Shown here piece after piece: positions 1 through 11,560 of a stretch of DNA of 64,000 bases. Each line of letters begins with the position of its first letter. Within the stretch, counting starts at the first letter, position 1. The stretch is from Carposina sasakii. Its lineage: Eukaryota; Arthropoda; Insecta; Lepidoptera; Carposinidae. The DNA is taken from contig CP053170.1 in the NCBI GenBank assembly GCA_014607495.2, forward strand, positions 5,084,001 to 5,148,000. Direction: 5' to 3'. Under the pieces are notes generated by a model. The model did no database searches and was not told the origin of the DNA. It saw only the letters and a program-made list of their open reading frames with translations. A program made the position numbers and the translations under genes.

Positions 1-3000
1 GACTCAATGTCTTCCTCGGAAACTGCCGTAAGTACACCCGAGGGCTGCAAGCAACTAGTGACGGAGTTTTGCTCGAGGCCGCTTAACATTGTACACCAAA
101 ATATTCGCAGTGTTAATGCTAACATGGATAGTTTCTTGGTCTTACTGGCAAGAATGGATATTGACTTTGATATAATAGCTTTGACGGAATGTTGGTTACC
201 ATTGAATAATTATATACCTCCATTACAGGGATACCAATTCATGAAATCTACCAATCCTTATAATCAAAACGATGGTGTAGTTGTGTACATAAAGAATAGC
301 TTAGATCGGGTTACGGTGGAAGATCCTCAACTCACTGACGCTAGTTCTCTTTTAATCAAGATACGTACGGATATTGCTTTGCTGGCTATATATAGGCCTG
401 AGGCTTTTGGGGATAAAACCACCCCTTTTATGCAGTCGCTTGAGGTTTTACTCCGTAAATTAGGTTCATTCAGGACTGTTGTTGTAATTGGCGACATCAA
501 CATTGATATATGTCCCTCGAACACAAAATCCTTTGCTGTTGATTACCTTAGTATGCTTGCTGAACTTGGTTTCTTACCCTCCTACTCTATACCCACTCAT
601 CATCTTACTTGTCTTGACCATGTTCTACTGAAAAACTGCTACCCAGCACTTTCAATAGTTGTCGATGCCAATATCACAGATCACTGTGCGATTCTACTCT
701 CTCTGTCTACAAACGTAAAAAGTATCATGCCTAGGAGGACAAGTAAAATTGACAATGATAAATTGTGTCACAGTCTTTTGAGCTCGGATTTTAGGCAATG
801 CTATGAATTGGAGGATCCAGACTTGGCAATGGAATATTATATTAATACCATTCGTCAGTCCATCTCTGATTCCACTTTAACTTATTACCCGTCTCGGAGG
901 CGTAAACTCATTAAAGCGTGGATGACTCCTGGGCTACTTAAGTGTCTAAGAAACAGAGACAATCTATTATATAAGTTTAAAAAAAATCCTGGTAATGAAA
1001 TCATTAAGGTCACTTATAAGCGGTACAGGAACTTTTGTAACTCATTGCTCAAGAAGGCCAAACAGGACTACCAGAAGGGTCTATTCGCCAAGGCTGGAAA
1101 GAACCCTAAGCTTATTTGGAGTGCCATAAGAGATGTGACCAATTTCAGCCAAAGACCGGCCCCGGCAACTGAGCTACTGCATTTATGTTCATCTCCCTTC
1201 GAGTCGGCTAATAAGGTAAATACCTTCTTCATTAATGCCGGTAAGACTCTTGCCGAGAAATGTATTGTCAGTGCCGGTCCAAATTTTGCCTGTCCGGCAG
1301 TTAATCCCAGTCTTTCTGTCGATAACTCCTTTGTATTGTTATCCACTGATGAAAAAGAGGTAGAAAGAGCTATCGTCTCCCTAAAATCAGATAAGGCTGT
1401 TGGATGGGATGGCATATCTGCTGGTCTATTAAAGGAACACAGGCTCATTCTTGTTCCACCCCTGACTGACATAATCAATCGTTGTCTGTTGGTTGGCGTC
1501 TTTCCTCGGGTGTTGAAGATGGCTGTAGTGCAACCGGTCTACAAGAGCGGAAATCGTGGTCTACCTAATAACTATCGGCCAATATCAATCCTTCCATCGA
1601 TTTCCAAGGTATTTGAAAAGATACTGAACACTAGACTTGTGAACTACCTAGAGAATAATAATATATTGTCCAATTCTCAGTTCGGATTTCGTGCAAAGAA
1701 ATCTACTACGGATGCACTACATACCGTCACTAATTATATAACGCAAAACCTTGATGTGGGGAGGAAGTGCATGGTTATTTTCCTTGATTTGGAGAAGGCA
1801 TTTGACACTGTTTCAGTTCCACTATTGGTGCGCAGGCTGGAGAGTATCGGAGTTCGCGGTAAACAGCTTTCACTGTTTTCCAGTTACCTTAGTGACCGAA
1901 CCCAATGTGTTAAATTACCTAACAATAACATAAGCTCCAGTTCTCCAGTCACCTTTGGTGTGCCACAGGGAAGTATACTTGGCCCAACATTGTTCCTCAT
2001 CTTTATTAATGAATTATGTAAAGTTGAACTTCAGGGGGGCATCATAGCTGCTTTTGCAGATGACACGGCGCTTCTTTTCTCTGCTAACACATGGGACAGA
2101 GTATATGAATTGTGTCAAGCGGGTTTTAATACGGTTTGTGCTTGGCTCAGGATGAATCTCCTAACACTAAATTGTAAAAAAACCAAGTATATGCCTTTTG
2201 CCATTAAAAATTCTTCATTGCCTTTAGATGATATGCTTGACATCTTTGCCCATAGCTGCGGTTTTCCCAACCAGTATCAATGTACCTGTGACGTATTGGA
2301 GAGAGTAAGCAGCATAAAGTATCTTGGTGTTACTTTTGATACTCAACTGACATTTCTTACTCATATCCGAATTCTGTGTGGCAGAGTGCGTAAGCTGGTG
2401 TTTGTCTTCTCTAAATTACGATACGTGGCAGATAGGCAAATTCTAAAAGCGACATATTATGCCCTATGTCAATCGGTGATACTGTATGGGATTGAAGTTT
2501 GGGGCGGGGCAGCGATGACTCATCTTTTGGAATTGGAGCGCGCTCAGAGATGTATTCTAAAGGTCATGCATTTCAAGCCTTTCTTATACCCAACAGATGA
2601 CCTTTACCAATTTAGTGAAGTTCTTACTGTTCGCCAGCTGTATGTGCTTAATATCGTACTCAGGCAGCATACCTATACTACTGTCAATGCTCAAGACAAA
2701 AGTCGACGAAATCATCTAGTCGCTCGATCAGTACCCACTAAAACTCGCTTTTCAAGGAGATTTATAACTTTTATGGGACCGTACTTATATAATAATATGC
2801 ACCATAAACTACGTATATATGGACTCAATAGGTGGCTGTATAAGAAGAAGGTCTTTACATATTTGCATACTCTTTCATACTTGGAGACAGAACACTTATT
2901 ACATGTACCTTCGTAGGTTGAATCTTGTTCGTAGGTGCAACTTTTACTTTTAGATAAACGTAGGTATTTCACAAAAAAGGAATTAATTAAAACGTTTTTT

Positions 3001-3290
3001 AAAATGTATATTTTTAAAATCTTAGCTTCTATAATAATATTTTAATCTCACTCCATTACTATCACAATATATGAGATCTGATACTGCACAGTGCTAACTT
3101 TATTATCATGTATGTCCACTATTTTGTAAGGGGGCCTGGTGACCTGTAACACGGGTCTCTGAACCTACACAGGCACCAGTCTCCCATGAATGACAACTGT
3201 TCCTCCCTTCAATCATCATATTATGTTGTGTCATATTGTGTCATTTGTGGTGAGAAATAAATGAATTTATTATTATTATTATTAAAAAAA
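1..3290 (+). mobile_element. Non-LTR retrotransposon (LINE), 3' portion with intact ORF2
   Basis: This is a LINE of the Jockey/CR1-like group, judged by domain order and 3' end. It holds the endonuclease/reverse-transcriptase frame (7-2916) and a 3' region ending in a short run of TTA repeats near 3268-3285. The run is the usual kind of simple-repeat tail left by target-primed reverse transcription. Any ORF1 and the 5' end lie outside the window. The element is in the opposite orientation to the ORC6 gene and sits 3' of its fourth exon. Confidence 0.85.
7..2916 (+). CDS. LINE ORF2: endonuclease-reverse transcriptase
   Basis: The frame of about 969 codons encodes the enzyme that nicks target DNA and copies element RNA into it. 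The N-terminal ~230 residues are an APE-type endonuclease: HQNIRS near residue 30, LTECW with the catalytic Glu near residue 60, GDINID near 163 and a late TDH near 225. The reverse transcriptase follows, with NYRPISILP, FLDLEKAFD, GVPQGSILGP and the catalytic FADDT around residues 515-685. A conserved thumb/C-terminal region ends at the TAG at 2914-2916. No stop or frameshift breaks the frame, so this copy is young or recently active. The first ATG sits at the window edge, so a few more N-terminal residues are possible. Assignment to a named clade would need a tree. Confidence 0.85.
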   Translation: MSSSETAVSTPEGCKQLVTEFCSRPLNIVHQNIRSVNANMDSFLVLLARMDIDFDIIALTECWLPLNNYIPPLQGYQFMKSTNPYNQNDGVVVYIKNSLDRVTVEDPQLTDASSLLIKIRTDIALLAIYRPEAFGDKTTPFMQSLEVLLRKLGSFRTVVVIGDINIDICPSNTKSFAVDYLSMLAELGFLPSYSIPTHHLTCLDHVLLKNCYPALSIVVDANITDHCAILLSLSTNVKSIMPRRTSKIDNDKLCHSLLSSDFRQCYELEDPDLAMEYYINTIRQSISDSTLTYYPSRRRKLIKAWMTPGLLKCLRNRDNLLYKFKKNPGNEIIKVTYKRYRNFCNSLLKKAKQDYQKGLFAKAGKNPKLIWSAIRDVTNFSQRPAPATELLHLCSSPFESANKVNTFFINAGKTLAEKCIVSAGPNFACPAVNPSLSVDNSFVLLSTDEKEVERAIVSLKSDKAVGWDGISAGLLKEHRLILVPPLTDIINRCLLVGVFPRVLKMAVVQPVYKSGNRGLPNNYRPISILPSISKVFEKILNTRLVNYLENNNILSNSQFGFRAKKSTTDALHTVTNYITQNLDVGRKCMVIFLDLEKAFDTVSVPLLVRRLESIGVRGKQLSLFSSYLSDRTQCVKLPNNNISSSSPVTFGVPQGSILGPTLFLIFINELCKVELQGGIIAAFADDTALLFSANTWDRVYELCQAGFNTVCAWLRMNLLTLNCKKTKYMPFAIKNSSLPLDDMLDIFAHSCGFPNQYQCTCDVLERVSSIKYLGVTFDTQLTFLTHIRILCGRVRKLVFVFSKLRYVADRQILKATYYALCQSVILYGIEVWGGAAMTHLLELERAQRCILKVMHFKPFLYPTDDLYQFSEVLTVRQLYVLNIVLRQHTYTTVNAQDKSRRNHLVARSVPTKTRFSRRFITFMGPYLYNNMHHKLRIYGLNRWLYKKKVFTYLHTLSYLETEHLLHVPS

Positions 3291-3547
3291 TTAATTAAAT
3301 CTTCTTTTCGTGTGTTTGTAATTGAAGTTCTTCTAAAACCGATTTTGATGATTTTTTTAGTATGTGTTCAAGTGGGTTCTTAAATGGTTTAGATTCAAAA
3401 TTCGGTCAATTACACAATGTTTTATAACGGTCCATATTGTTACAGCTTATTTCAGAAAGTTTGCATTTAAGGCGTTAGACAAGACAACGTCTGTCGGGTC
3501 TACTAGTGATAATATTAAAAATGAAAGTACTTTCAAATCATAAGTAC
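3291..3547. other. Gap between the LINE and ORC6 exon 4
   Basis: AT-rich sequence. I searched the minus strand for a further ORC6 exon and saw none. It is probably part of the intron after ORC6 exon 4. Confidence 0.4.
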
Positions 3548-5850
3548 CTGCAAGCTTGATAAATTGCCATACAGACATATTGGGGCAAATGCAGATCAAC
3601 TTCCTGAAATAAAAAATCATTCAAATTGCATCATTTAAAAGAAAAGATCCCTTTCTATAAAAACTATTATGTGTACACTGCCATGACGCCAGCTGCGAAT
3701 GTAATTGAAAAGTCTTGTTCGATATCTTTGTTCCTACAAAAACAATCGTTATGAAATGAAAAGCTTGATCGTGACGCCAGCATACACAGTGAAAATGGTG
3801 TTTATTTCCTAGACTAAAGAGGAAGTTTTTTTTATTTTTACACTAATTAGGCAGTATTTACACAGAGTTTAATGGCATAGGAACAACTCGATATAGCTCT
3901 TGTGTATACTACCATAACAGACACTAAATTTTAGACTTCATTATGGTTGATTGATTCTGACCATCATAATTAAACATAAACTTAGTCAGGTCTGTCCCTC
4001 TCCTTATCTTCATCCTATATCACCCTTACATAAAAGGCTAAGACAGAAAGAGACATGACTCATTTTTAGTTTAAGTTTGTGTGACGGTCAGAATCGACCA
4101 TATTAAGTGTTTATTATAATATAAAAACAACTAAAATCATAAACTAGCAGATAAGATGTATACAAGAGGTTTACATTACCATTTTAGCCTGCTTCTGGTA
4201 TTCCTCCAGAATTCGATCAGCCAGCTCTTGAGCACTGGCACACTGTAGAGTCAGGCATAGAGATGCTGTGCTCAGCTTTTCACTGTTCAGTTCTAGAAGA
4301 TTCTCAACTATTTTACGACTATTGGAGTACATTTGAGGTTTAAGGCCCGAGTATTTGATTGCAGTTTTCTGTAAAAAAAAAGGCTTTATAATATGGAAAA
4401 GGCTTGCACATAGCAGGCACCATTTCTATGAATCCAGTGTCAAAACTAAGGTGTACTTAATTAGATAACTTAAATAGTAAAAACAGGACTTTTTCTATTG
4501 CAAATAACTGTAAAATCATTCCAAGGGCCAATTTTTCCAATGGTCAGATAGCCTATCTGAAGGATAAAGTTGATAAGAACCAAGACCTTAGTGTGTGATA
4601 TATTATATAAATTAATTATATATTTATCTATATGTACTTACTATTTATTATTATCAACATATTATAGCTAACTTAAAACTACTTAGGTCTATGGTGTACC
4701 TATGGGAGGTCAGTTGCCATCCAAATTTTTACAGGATGGTCAGCCAATCTACCTTATCAGGTAGCATGCCCAAAATGCTGGCTGCATTGCCACGCTGAAT
4801 GGCTGTGATTATTCTTTGGCCTAAGTAGCGGCCGGCATTTTGGTCATGTGTGGACTCTACAAGCCGCCCGGCCAGGTCCCTGTATGTTTGGAGTGCTGCC
4901 GGTTCCCAAGGGCCCAGGGTCTCTATGCCAAACGGCACAAATAAGTAGCCTCTGTCGAGGCTGGAATATTTACGCCATTTGAGGGAGTCCGCAGCTTCAG
5001 CAGCGCTGCCTGCTTTTTGCGACTTACGGTGTCAAACCCCATGCTATAGAGTGATGCTGCCAGGTCTAGACATATAACAACTTTACTGGTGTCTGTCATG
5101 TTGCTTCCAGCAGTTGACTTTGTTTGAAGCAGTCTCTCAAATTCTGCTGCTTTGCTACAAAATTAATGATGGTATAGTAAAATTTATGTAAATAAGTTAA
5201 GGGTGGTATACTTACAAATTTGTATACCTAAATACATGGGAAATGCTTTATTCTTACTAAATTAACTGGGACATAGCATTCCTAGTTCCTAGCTATTTTA
5301 TTCAATGAAATTATACTTATTTTAGACTAGTGGCCGCCCGCGACTCCATCCGCGTGGACTGCAGAAAAAACAAAATGTCGAAATTATCCGGGATAAAAAT
5401 ATTTTCCCAGGATATAAAGTAGCCTATATGTTAAATGGGACCTGTCACAATATATTCCTGAAAATTGCATCGAAAACGGTTCAGCCGTTTCTGAGATTAA
5501 CGTGTACAAACATCGATCCGTTACAATTTTATTATATGTATAGATAGACAACATTGACTCAGAATAAAGCCTACTCCAAAAGTTCTGCGGCATCGTAACC
5601 CATGGATCTATCATATTTTGAAGATAGTCACGTTATGTGAGTTGAGGATCACAAAATACTATTATTGCAGGATAGTCGACTGAAATGATTACCAGGCGCT
5701 GGGTAATAAATAATAATTCTAGTACATAGTAATAATAATAATTCCTATATAAATAGCAATGAGTTGACCGTACCTTAAAATTCTTTCTTCTTCACTGAAA
5801 CCTAATTTAGAAGCTAGCAATAAAAGTGTCTTATTATGTGTGGTCATCAT
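3548..5850 (-). CDS. Orc6: Origin recognition complex subunit 6 (partial, exons 1-4)
   Basis: ORC6 is the smallest subunit of the complex that marks replication origins and helps load the MCM helicase in the nucleus. The minus-strand exons are 5850-5774 (start ATGATG), 5154-5028, 4368-4180 and 3603-3548. All have AG/GT edges (GTACGG, GTAAGT, GTAATG, GTACTT) and phases that join without a break to give about 150 residues. Exon 2 carries ICLDLAAS, which matches the CLDLAAS of animal ORC6. Exon 3 reads KYSGLKPQMY, matching the animal KLSGL segment of the cyclin-like fold. Exon 4 opens EVDLHLPQYV, matching the QVDLDLSRP region. The C-terminal third (second cyclin box end and tail) is not found before the LINE at 3290. 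It must lie beyond a long LINE-bearing intron outside the window, or be lost. Animal ORC6 is usually about 250 residues. Confidence 0.85.
3942..4106. repeat. Palindromic MITE, family M1, copy 1
   Basis: The ends read as imperfect inverted copies of a GGTCGATTCTGACCG-type sequence, with a centre containing GTCCCTCTCC / AGACAGAAAG. Similar copies occur at 8461-8612, 22486-22642 and 52778-52932. This copy lies in ORC6 intron 3. Confidence 0.7.
4729..5018 (-). mobile_element. Retrotransposon C-terminal coding fragment in ORC6 intron 2
   Basis: Minus-strand frame from about 5014 to the stop near 4729. It reads through LKWRKYSSLDRGYLF, then VPFGIETLGPWEP, then AIQRGNAASILG. I recognise this from memory as a C-terminal block repeated in arthropod non-LTR-type elements, where it follows the reverse transcriptase; I could not search for it. 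Only the tail is present, so this is a 5'-truncated insertion. It begins within about ten bases of the ORC6 exon 2 donor. Confidence 0.55.
5325..5545 (-). mobile_element. Helitron-like non-autonomous element, family A (shortened copy)
   Basis: On the minus strand it starts near TCTATACATATAATAAAA and ends with a GC-rich CGCGGGCGGCC segment and ACTAGT. These are Helitron-type features (5' TC, 3' hairpin plus CTAG). Longer copies lie at 13613-13941 and 42799-43138. This copy is in ORC6 intron 1. Confidence 0.55.
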
Positions 5851-7050
5851 GGAATTGTCCAAAAGACAAATTAGCACGAAAGTGGTAAGAAAATAACGTA
5901 AATAAATTGCAGAAAAAGGCGCGAACGACAAATAAGACAAAATTATAAAATGTCAAAATCAGGTGAGTGATGCGAATGAAGGAAAATGAATGAATGCCGA
6001 TAAATTTTTTTAATAATGGCAACATTACCTTTTTTGGCAGTGTTTTTTTAATTTTTCAATTATAGCAATTTAATTATGTCATTGCATAGCAAAAATTATA
6101 CATGAACAAACTGCATAGTAATATTAAAAAATAATAAAAAAAAAAATTATGTCATCTCTTTCACTCTAATGGCTATATAATAAGCCTATCCTGTTGTCAA
6201 TACCCACTGCTGGAGATGCCAAATATGGCCATAGACAATAGACTTCTGTGTCCATATTCTTAAAAATATTTAGAGCGGTAATAATAAATATTGTAAATCG
6301 AAAAAAAATCGATATATAGTTGCACTTGAAGCTGCTGCATTAAACGATCTAATTTTGCTTGAAAATATTCTTCAAATTAAATTAAATATTATCATTCAAT
6401 ATCTTCATAGTTATTTACAGCTCTGTGGATTTGTGGCTTAAATGTGAAATGTGTCGCTCTCGCCAATTTCATGCTACTCGTGCAGGTTTATACTCCCTGA
6501 GATAACATTCAGCTCTTCTGGATTTATATTAGTGCTTAATTTAACAAATATATATATTTTTTGCATCAATACAATATTTTTTACTTTCATTTTGGAATAT
6601 CTCGATATGCTATTGACCACGCCCCTTTATCTCGATTCAAATTATATCGAATGAACTTTCAATGCTACCTTTTCCACTTTTCGTAATATTACATACACAA
6701 TACAGGCAGGCGACATGTTGATTTTTTTCGGTTTTGTGAAGCCGATACGGATTGCTGTCACTGCTACAAAATGTCTTTGTAGATATCAGGGTGTAGGTCA
6801 TATAATTGTAGGCTTTTAAATAATTCCGTGATAATTTTCATATGTTAAACGCGATATAAACAGTAAGAAGAGGATCCACTCCACCCAAACCAGGGGTGTG
6901 TATGCAGTGTATGTTACTGATTTAGATTTGTATCAAAATAATCTCAAGCTATTTATAAATATTATTTTCTCAGCTTTTACTTATGTTCAAACGTTAATAG
7001 TAACGCGTTATCTAAAATTAACTCGTGAAAGTTTATAAATATTACACAAA
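5851..7050. promoter_or_regulatory. Divergent intergenic region between ORC6 and G-alpha-s
   Basis: AT-rich, with no coding exon seen. The ORC6 start (minus) and the putative first exon of G-alpha-s (plus) face away from each other across about 1.2 kb, so both promoters should lie here. I could not pick a clear core promoter. A1-T tracts near 6130-6150 and 6300 are simple sequence. Confidence 0.35.
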
Positions 7051-7535
7051 TTCATGGTGGAGTCCCGTATTCAGACGGGTCATAATTTTCGAAGGTTGCC
7101 ATTTTTCCACGGGGATTTAGTTGTGAATTATGTTACTGGGCGTGATCGCCGATATCAGTGGTGAAATTCGTGCAAACTTAGTGTCGGTGGCGGTATTAGA
7201 ATAACTTAAAAAGGTTTCCGCCGTGGACGTCACTTTTCGTGAATTTGACATACCCAAGGAGCTGTTTCAGTGATTCTCCAGTGATTCTCCAGTGTCGTGC
7301 GGTGTTTTCGTGTTCGAAGTGTACGAAGAGTTGACGTGTGGTGTTTTCAGGTAGAGATGCAACTGGTGGTGTCGTATAGTTCGAGGTAATAGAGTGCGGT
7401 TGGACTGTGATAATGCAGGCACAGTGAGATAGTGCACGGCACCACGGCTTCGTCAGTGGCAGGAGGCGCGCGGGGAGCGGAGTCTCCTTCGCAGCCCAAC
7501 CAGGACACGGTGGATAACGCCACACCCACCTGCTG
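7050..7535 (+). other. Candidate 5' noncoding exon of G-alpha-s
   Basis: A stretch that becomes GC-rich at 7430-7535, unlike its AT-rich surroundings, and ends in a strong donor (TGCTG|GTGAGT, cut after 7535). The next good acceptor followed by a start codon is TTTGCAG at 18128-18134, 19 bases upstream of the G-alpha-s ATG. I infer that it is the 5' UTR exon, separated by a 10.6 kb intron. A short direct repeat of GTGATTCTCCA is at about 7269-7292. Both the start and the pairing with exon 2 are unproven; RNA reads would settle it. Confidence 0.4.
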
Positions 7536-8460
7536 GTGAGTTTCACACATTATTTCCATTACCTTTTTTAACAACAAATTGCACTGAAGTTTTCATATAT
7601 TTTGGTTACATTGGTTATTCAGACATTTAGAATCTGTCTGGTCAATGAATATGCTTTAAACTTCATTTACAGAAACTTACTGTATGTAATGCTAATAAGG
7701 AATAGCAGTGTGATGTAAACTGTGCTATTTGGTTTTCTGTGTGTAAAATAGCTATAACCTAGTCAAGTAAGTCATCCGAGTATTTAGTTAAAAGCACAAT
7801 ACAGCATGTTTCACCAAACATTGATGAAAAGTATACTTAAACTGTGTATGTAGGTATACAACATATTTTATTTGGGTATTAATAGCACTACTCTAGGAAT
7901 TTGAATAGCAAGGGATCATCAATCCCCATATTTATTGTGGTATGTTTATACCAAAAAAAATTACTATATCTGGACAGCATCCAGTACCCACAGCTGAGTA
8001 AAGGCACACAAAACACCTCTTTTGCTTCATCTATTTTCTTACTGCCTGCTCACTGACCAAAAACTAAATCTACGTAATTGCATCTCTGTATGACTATTCT
8101 AGTTGTTTCAAGTTCCTATGGCCCCTAGATGGGCAGAGGGCCTGTATAGCTTTGTATAGAAAGTGTGTCTAAATAGGTTGTGAGCTAAGTTATGACTAGT
8201 TTCGTGAAAATCTGTGTAGTTACCAATATCAAATTTATCACATAATATAGGCATGGCTGTGTTCATGGGTAGCCAGAACTGCAGGGCCATAAAGAATTTT
8301 TAATTTTATTCTTCTGTCCTAAAATCATTGCTATGAGGACTGTTAAACTTCCTGTTATCTATTTCAGTTTTTGACCAACCCTCCCTCACATATGAGGAAA
8401 ATCATTTAACCACCAGGGAGTAGTTTAGGTGTACACTGTACATTCATTTAAGTAGGTATT

Positions 8461-8612
8461 GTGGTTGATTCTGACTGTCACACTTAATGTAAACCTAAAA
8501 TTAGACAGGTCCCCCTCCATCCTTAACATAAATGGCTGAGACAGAAAGGGACAGGTAGGATTAATTTTAAGTTTAGGTTTAAGTGAGATGGTTAGAATCG
8601 ACCATATTTAGT
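8461..8612. repeat. Palindromic MITE, family M1, copy 2
   Basis: Ends GGTTGATTCTGACTGTCAC and, inverted, ATGGTTAGAATCGACC, around the same centre as the copy at 3942-4106. Located in G-alpha-s intron 1. Confidence 0.7.
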
Positions 8613-9404
8613 AAAATGATAGATAACATATAAATATTTATCAAGAAATGTGGTTTTTATTGGAAATTAATTTCTGTATCAATCATCTAACTAAGTAATT
8701 CAAAATAATAGGTAAATAAATAATAAACAAATTACAGCTGTCAACCTAAATCTTACACTTCTACTTACCTGATTGATGAAGGAAGTAGTAAATTAAATTT
8801 CCATGATAAATATAATAAAATTAACAAGAAACAGAATTAACTACAAAAATAATTTGCCAGTAAAGGGTTAGGTACTAGGTAGGGAGAGAAAAAACATAAG
8901 CTCACCAATGGTTGTCAAAATGTGTTGTTCTATTATCTTTCTTGCGCCTATTGTATGTAGAGTGCATGCTTAGCGATTCATTAGATATATTATCAAACAA
9001 AAAGCATACTTGTGGGCCTTCTTTACCTGTACTTTATCTCTGTCTAGCTTGAAAGTAATTCTTTACCATTTTGATAATCTATAACAATGTTTATAACCTA
9101 TTCATCCTAAACAATGTTTAATGGTAAGCAGAATATATATATGTAAAATAAAATAAATATTAATATCTAATGAGAAATTGCATGATCTTTCTGTTTTTAT
9201 TATTTAAAATATTGCAAGCAAGAGTGTTTGTGGTTTAAATAAAATGTAGTTCAAGTAACACAGTTCTCATTTCATACATTTTGCTCTCAAATTTCACATT
9301 AAATGCAGGTTTAACTTTGGGTGTGTGCTTTGCAAATCATAGAAGTGAAAGAGGATGGCACCAATTTCGTTATTCAAACGTAGGTAACCAAATAATTGCT
9401 GTAC

Positions 9405-9650
9405 ATCAGCCTATTGCACTCCATTGCTAGACGTAGGCTTCCTCCCGCACGCGCCATGAGGCTACTGCTATAGGGTGGATTTTGCACAGCGCAGGGCAGG
9501 CGGGTTGGTGACCGCAGTGTGATTTTCGGACTATGATGTCAACGCGGGAGACGCTACTGCCTACCTTCCGGAAACCTTTAATTGCCTCTTACTACACCCA
9601 CGGGCAGACTTGGGGTGGTGGTATTCTACTCTGCCGACACCACACGACAT
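9405..9650 (+). repeat. Lepidopteran LINE-end repeat, copy 1
   Basis: Starts with TCAGCCTATTGCACTCCATT and carries the CTAGACGTAGGCTTCC and GGCGGGTTGGTGACCGCAG blocks. The same sequence recurs at 18905-19165 and 59597-59828 (plus) and 17427-17600 and 40005-40245 (minus), with pieces at 17035 and 26120. Its exact element is not determined. Confidence 0.6.
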
Positions 9651-9651
9651 A

Positions 9652-9811
9652 TGGCGTTTTTACACTAGACGACCCGACCAAGACATTTCGTTATTTAATA
9701 TAGGGGACCGTGTCGTCTAAAGGGAAAACGAGCCGTATTTTGCTTTCAAAAAAGCTGGTGTCGTTCTCGTGGTCGTGTCGTGGCCGTGTCGTCTACTGGA
9801 AAAACGCCCAG
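9652..9811. mobile_element. Small terminal-inverted-repeat element
   Basis: Left end TGGCGTTTTTACACTAGAC matches the inverted right end (TGGGCGTTTTTCCAGTAGAC read on the minus strand) over about 22 bp. About 160 bp long with no coding capacity, so MITE-like. It abuts the LINE-end repeat at 9405-9650. Confidence 0.5.
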
Positions 9812-10339
9812 AGTGTCGTAAACTAACTTAATATAATATTATGTATATGCAGATTATAATAATAATATGCAGATAAAACCGAATATTAATATACCTAATT
9901 TCAGGAATATCGAAACCGAACTTTCACCTGTCATTTGTTAGTGTTGTTAGCGTCAAGCAACAGGTTGTAATGCTAACAACTATGTAGTTAAATCTCATCT
10001 TCAGTATGTGTTTGTCGAGGAAAGGTACTGGCGTTTTTAAGCGTAAAGCGAGTTTACGCTGAATTTTAGTTTACCTCTAATTTGATACCAAATATTATGT
10101 CTCATCGCGGAATGTGGTTTATTTTGCATGAAAAATTGATAGAAAATATGATGGATTTCGCGAATTGAAAATAACGTTAAAAACTTTGTGTTTGGGATCA
10201 AAATCATGACTTTATAAGGCAACTAACGATAAAAGTTCATCATGGTACTATTAATTACAAGAATGACTATAAAAGTACCTATATTATGGCCCTTACACAC
10301 TATCGGATGTACTGTGTACGTCAGTGCGTCAAGCGTGTG

Positions 10340-11560
10340 CAGCAAATACCATCATTTAAGTCCTGGGAAGTCCACTGCTGGACATAGGCCTCCTAACAAC
10401 CTCCATACCGACCGGTCGGAAGCAGCCTGCATCCAACCGACACCCGAGACCTTGGGCAGGTCGTCCGTCCATCTCGCAGGTGGCCTTCCTACGCTGCGTT
10501 TGCCGATACATGGTATCCACTCTAGAACTTTCCGGCTCCATCGGTCATCAGTTCTTCGAGCTATATGCCCTGCCCATTGCCACTTTAGTTTGCTGGACCG
10601 TTGAGCTATGTCAGTGATCTTTGTACGTCTGCGGATCTCCTCATTCTGATTCTATCACGCAGAGAGATCCCGAGCATAGCTCTCCATTGCCCGCTGTGCG
10701 ATCCTGAGCTTCTTTATGAGGCACACAGTTAAGAGACCACGTCTCGGCACCGTAGGTCATCACCGGCAGCACGCACTGGTTGAATACCTTCATCTTTAAG
10801 GACTGAGGTATCTTGGACACAAATACGCTTCGTAGTTTTCCGAACGCTGTCCAGCCGAGTTTGCCGAAACTCGTCAACAACTTCGAGCATCGAGCTCCCA
10901 ACTAGTACAGGAGTGGGCTAAACATGGACGTTCGACATGATCTTCATCTTGTCCATGTTCATCTTCAGGCCCACCTGCCGGGAGACTCGATTGAGCAATA
11001 TGGCACCGCTGGAGAGACTGCAGCAGTGCCCATATCTCGATCGAATCAAAGGCCTTCTCATAGTCTACAAACGCTAGGCATAGTGGCTGATTATATATCT
11101 TCCGTTTTTTGTATAATCTGCCGTAGCGTGTGGATATGGTCTATTCGGAAACCGGCTTGTTCGTGAGGCTGGAAGTCACCAAACCTGCGAGTGAGACGAT
11201 TCGTGATTATCCTTGAAAACAGCTTATAGACATGGCTCAAAAGCGAGATGGGTCTATGGTTCTTCAGCAAGACTATCGCCTTTTTCAAAGAACAGCAGCA
11301 CCACCACCACACTTCTGCACCATGCTTCCGGCGTTACGCCTTCGAGCAGGACGGAATTGAAGAGCCTCTAGAGGACCTTCAGTACGGGAGTTCCACCCGC
11401 TCTCAGAATCTCTGATGTAATTCCATCGTCGCCCGGCACTTTGTTTTTTAGAGTTGTTTAAGGGCAGTCCTAATCTCGTACAGGCTAATGTCCGGGATGT
11501 CTTCAGTATAGCGTCGGGAGAGCTTGGCTCTTGGGTATCTGCCTAATCAATCAAACATAG
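10340..11560 (-). mobile_element. RTE-type LINE fragment, decayed
   Basis: Read on the minus strand from about 11560 down. An RT block NHRPISLLSHVYKLFSRI lies at 11180-11265, followed by EQAGFR and IDHIHTLRQIIQK. Later blocks include KMKVFNQCVLPVMTYGAETW at about 10730-10800, the usual RT C-terminal region. Frames shift several times and the YADD core is not continuous, so the copy is dead. Sequence at 10360-10400 resembles the LINE-end repeat (CCACTGCTGGACATAGGCC). Confidence 0.75.
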
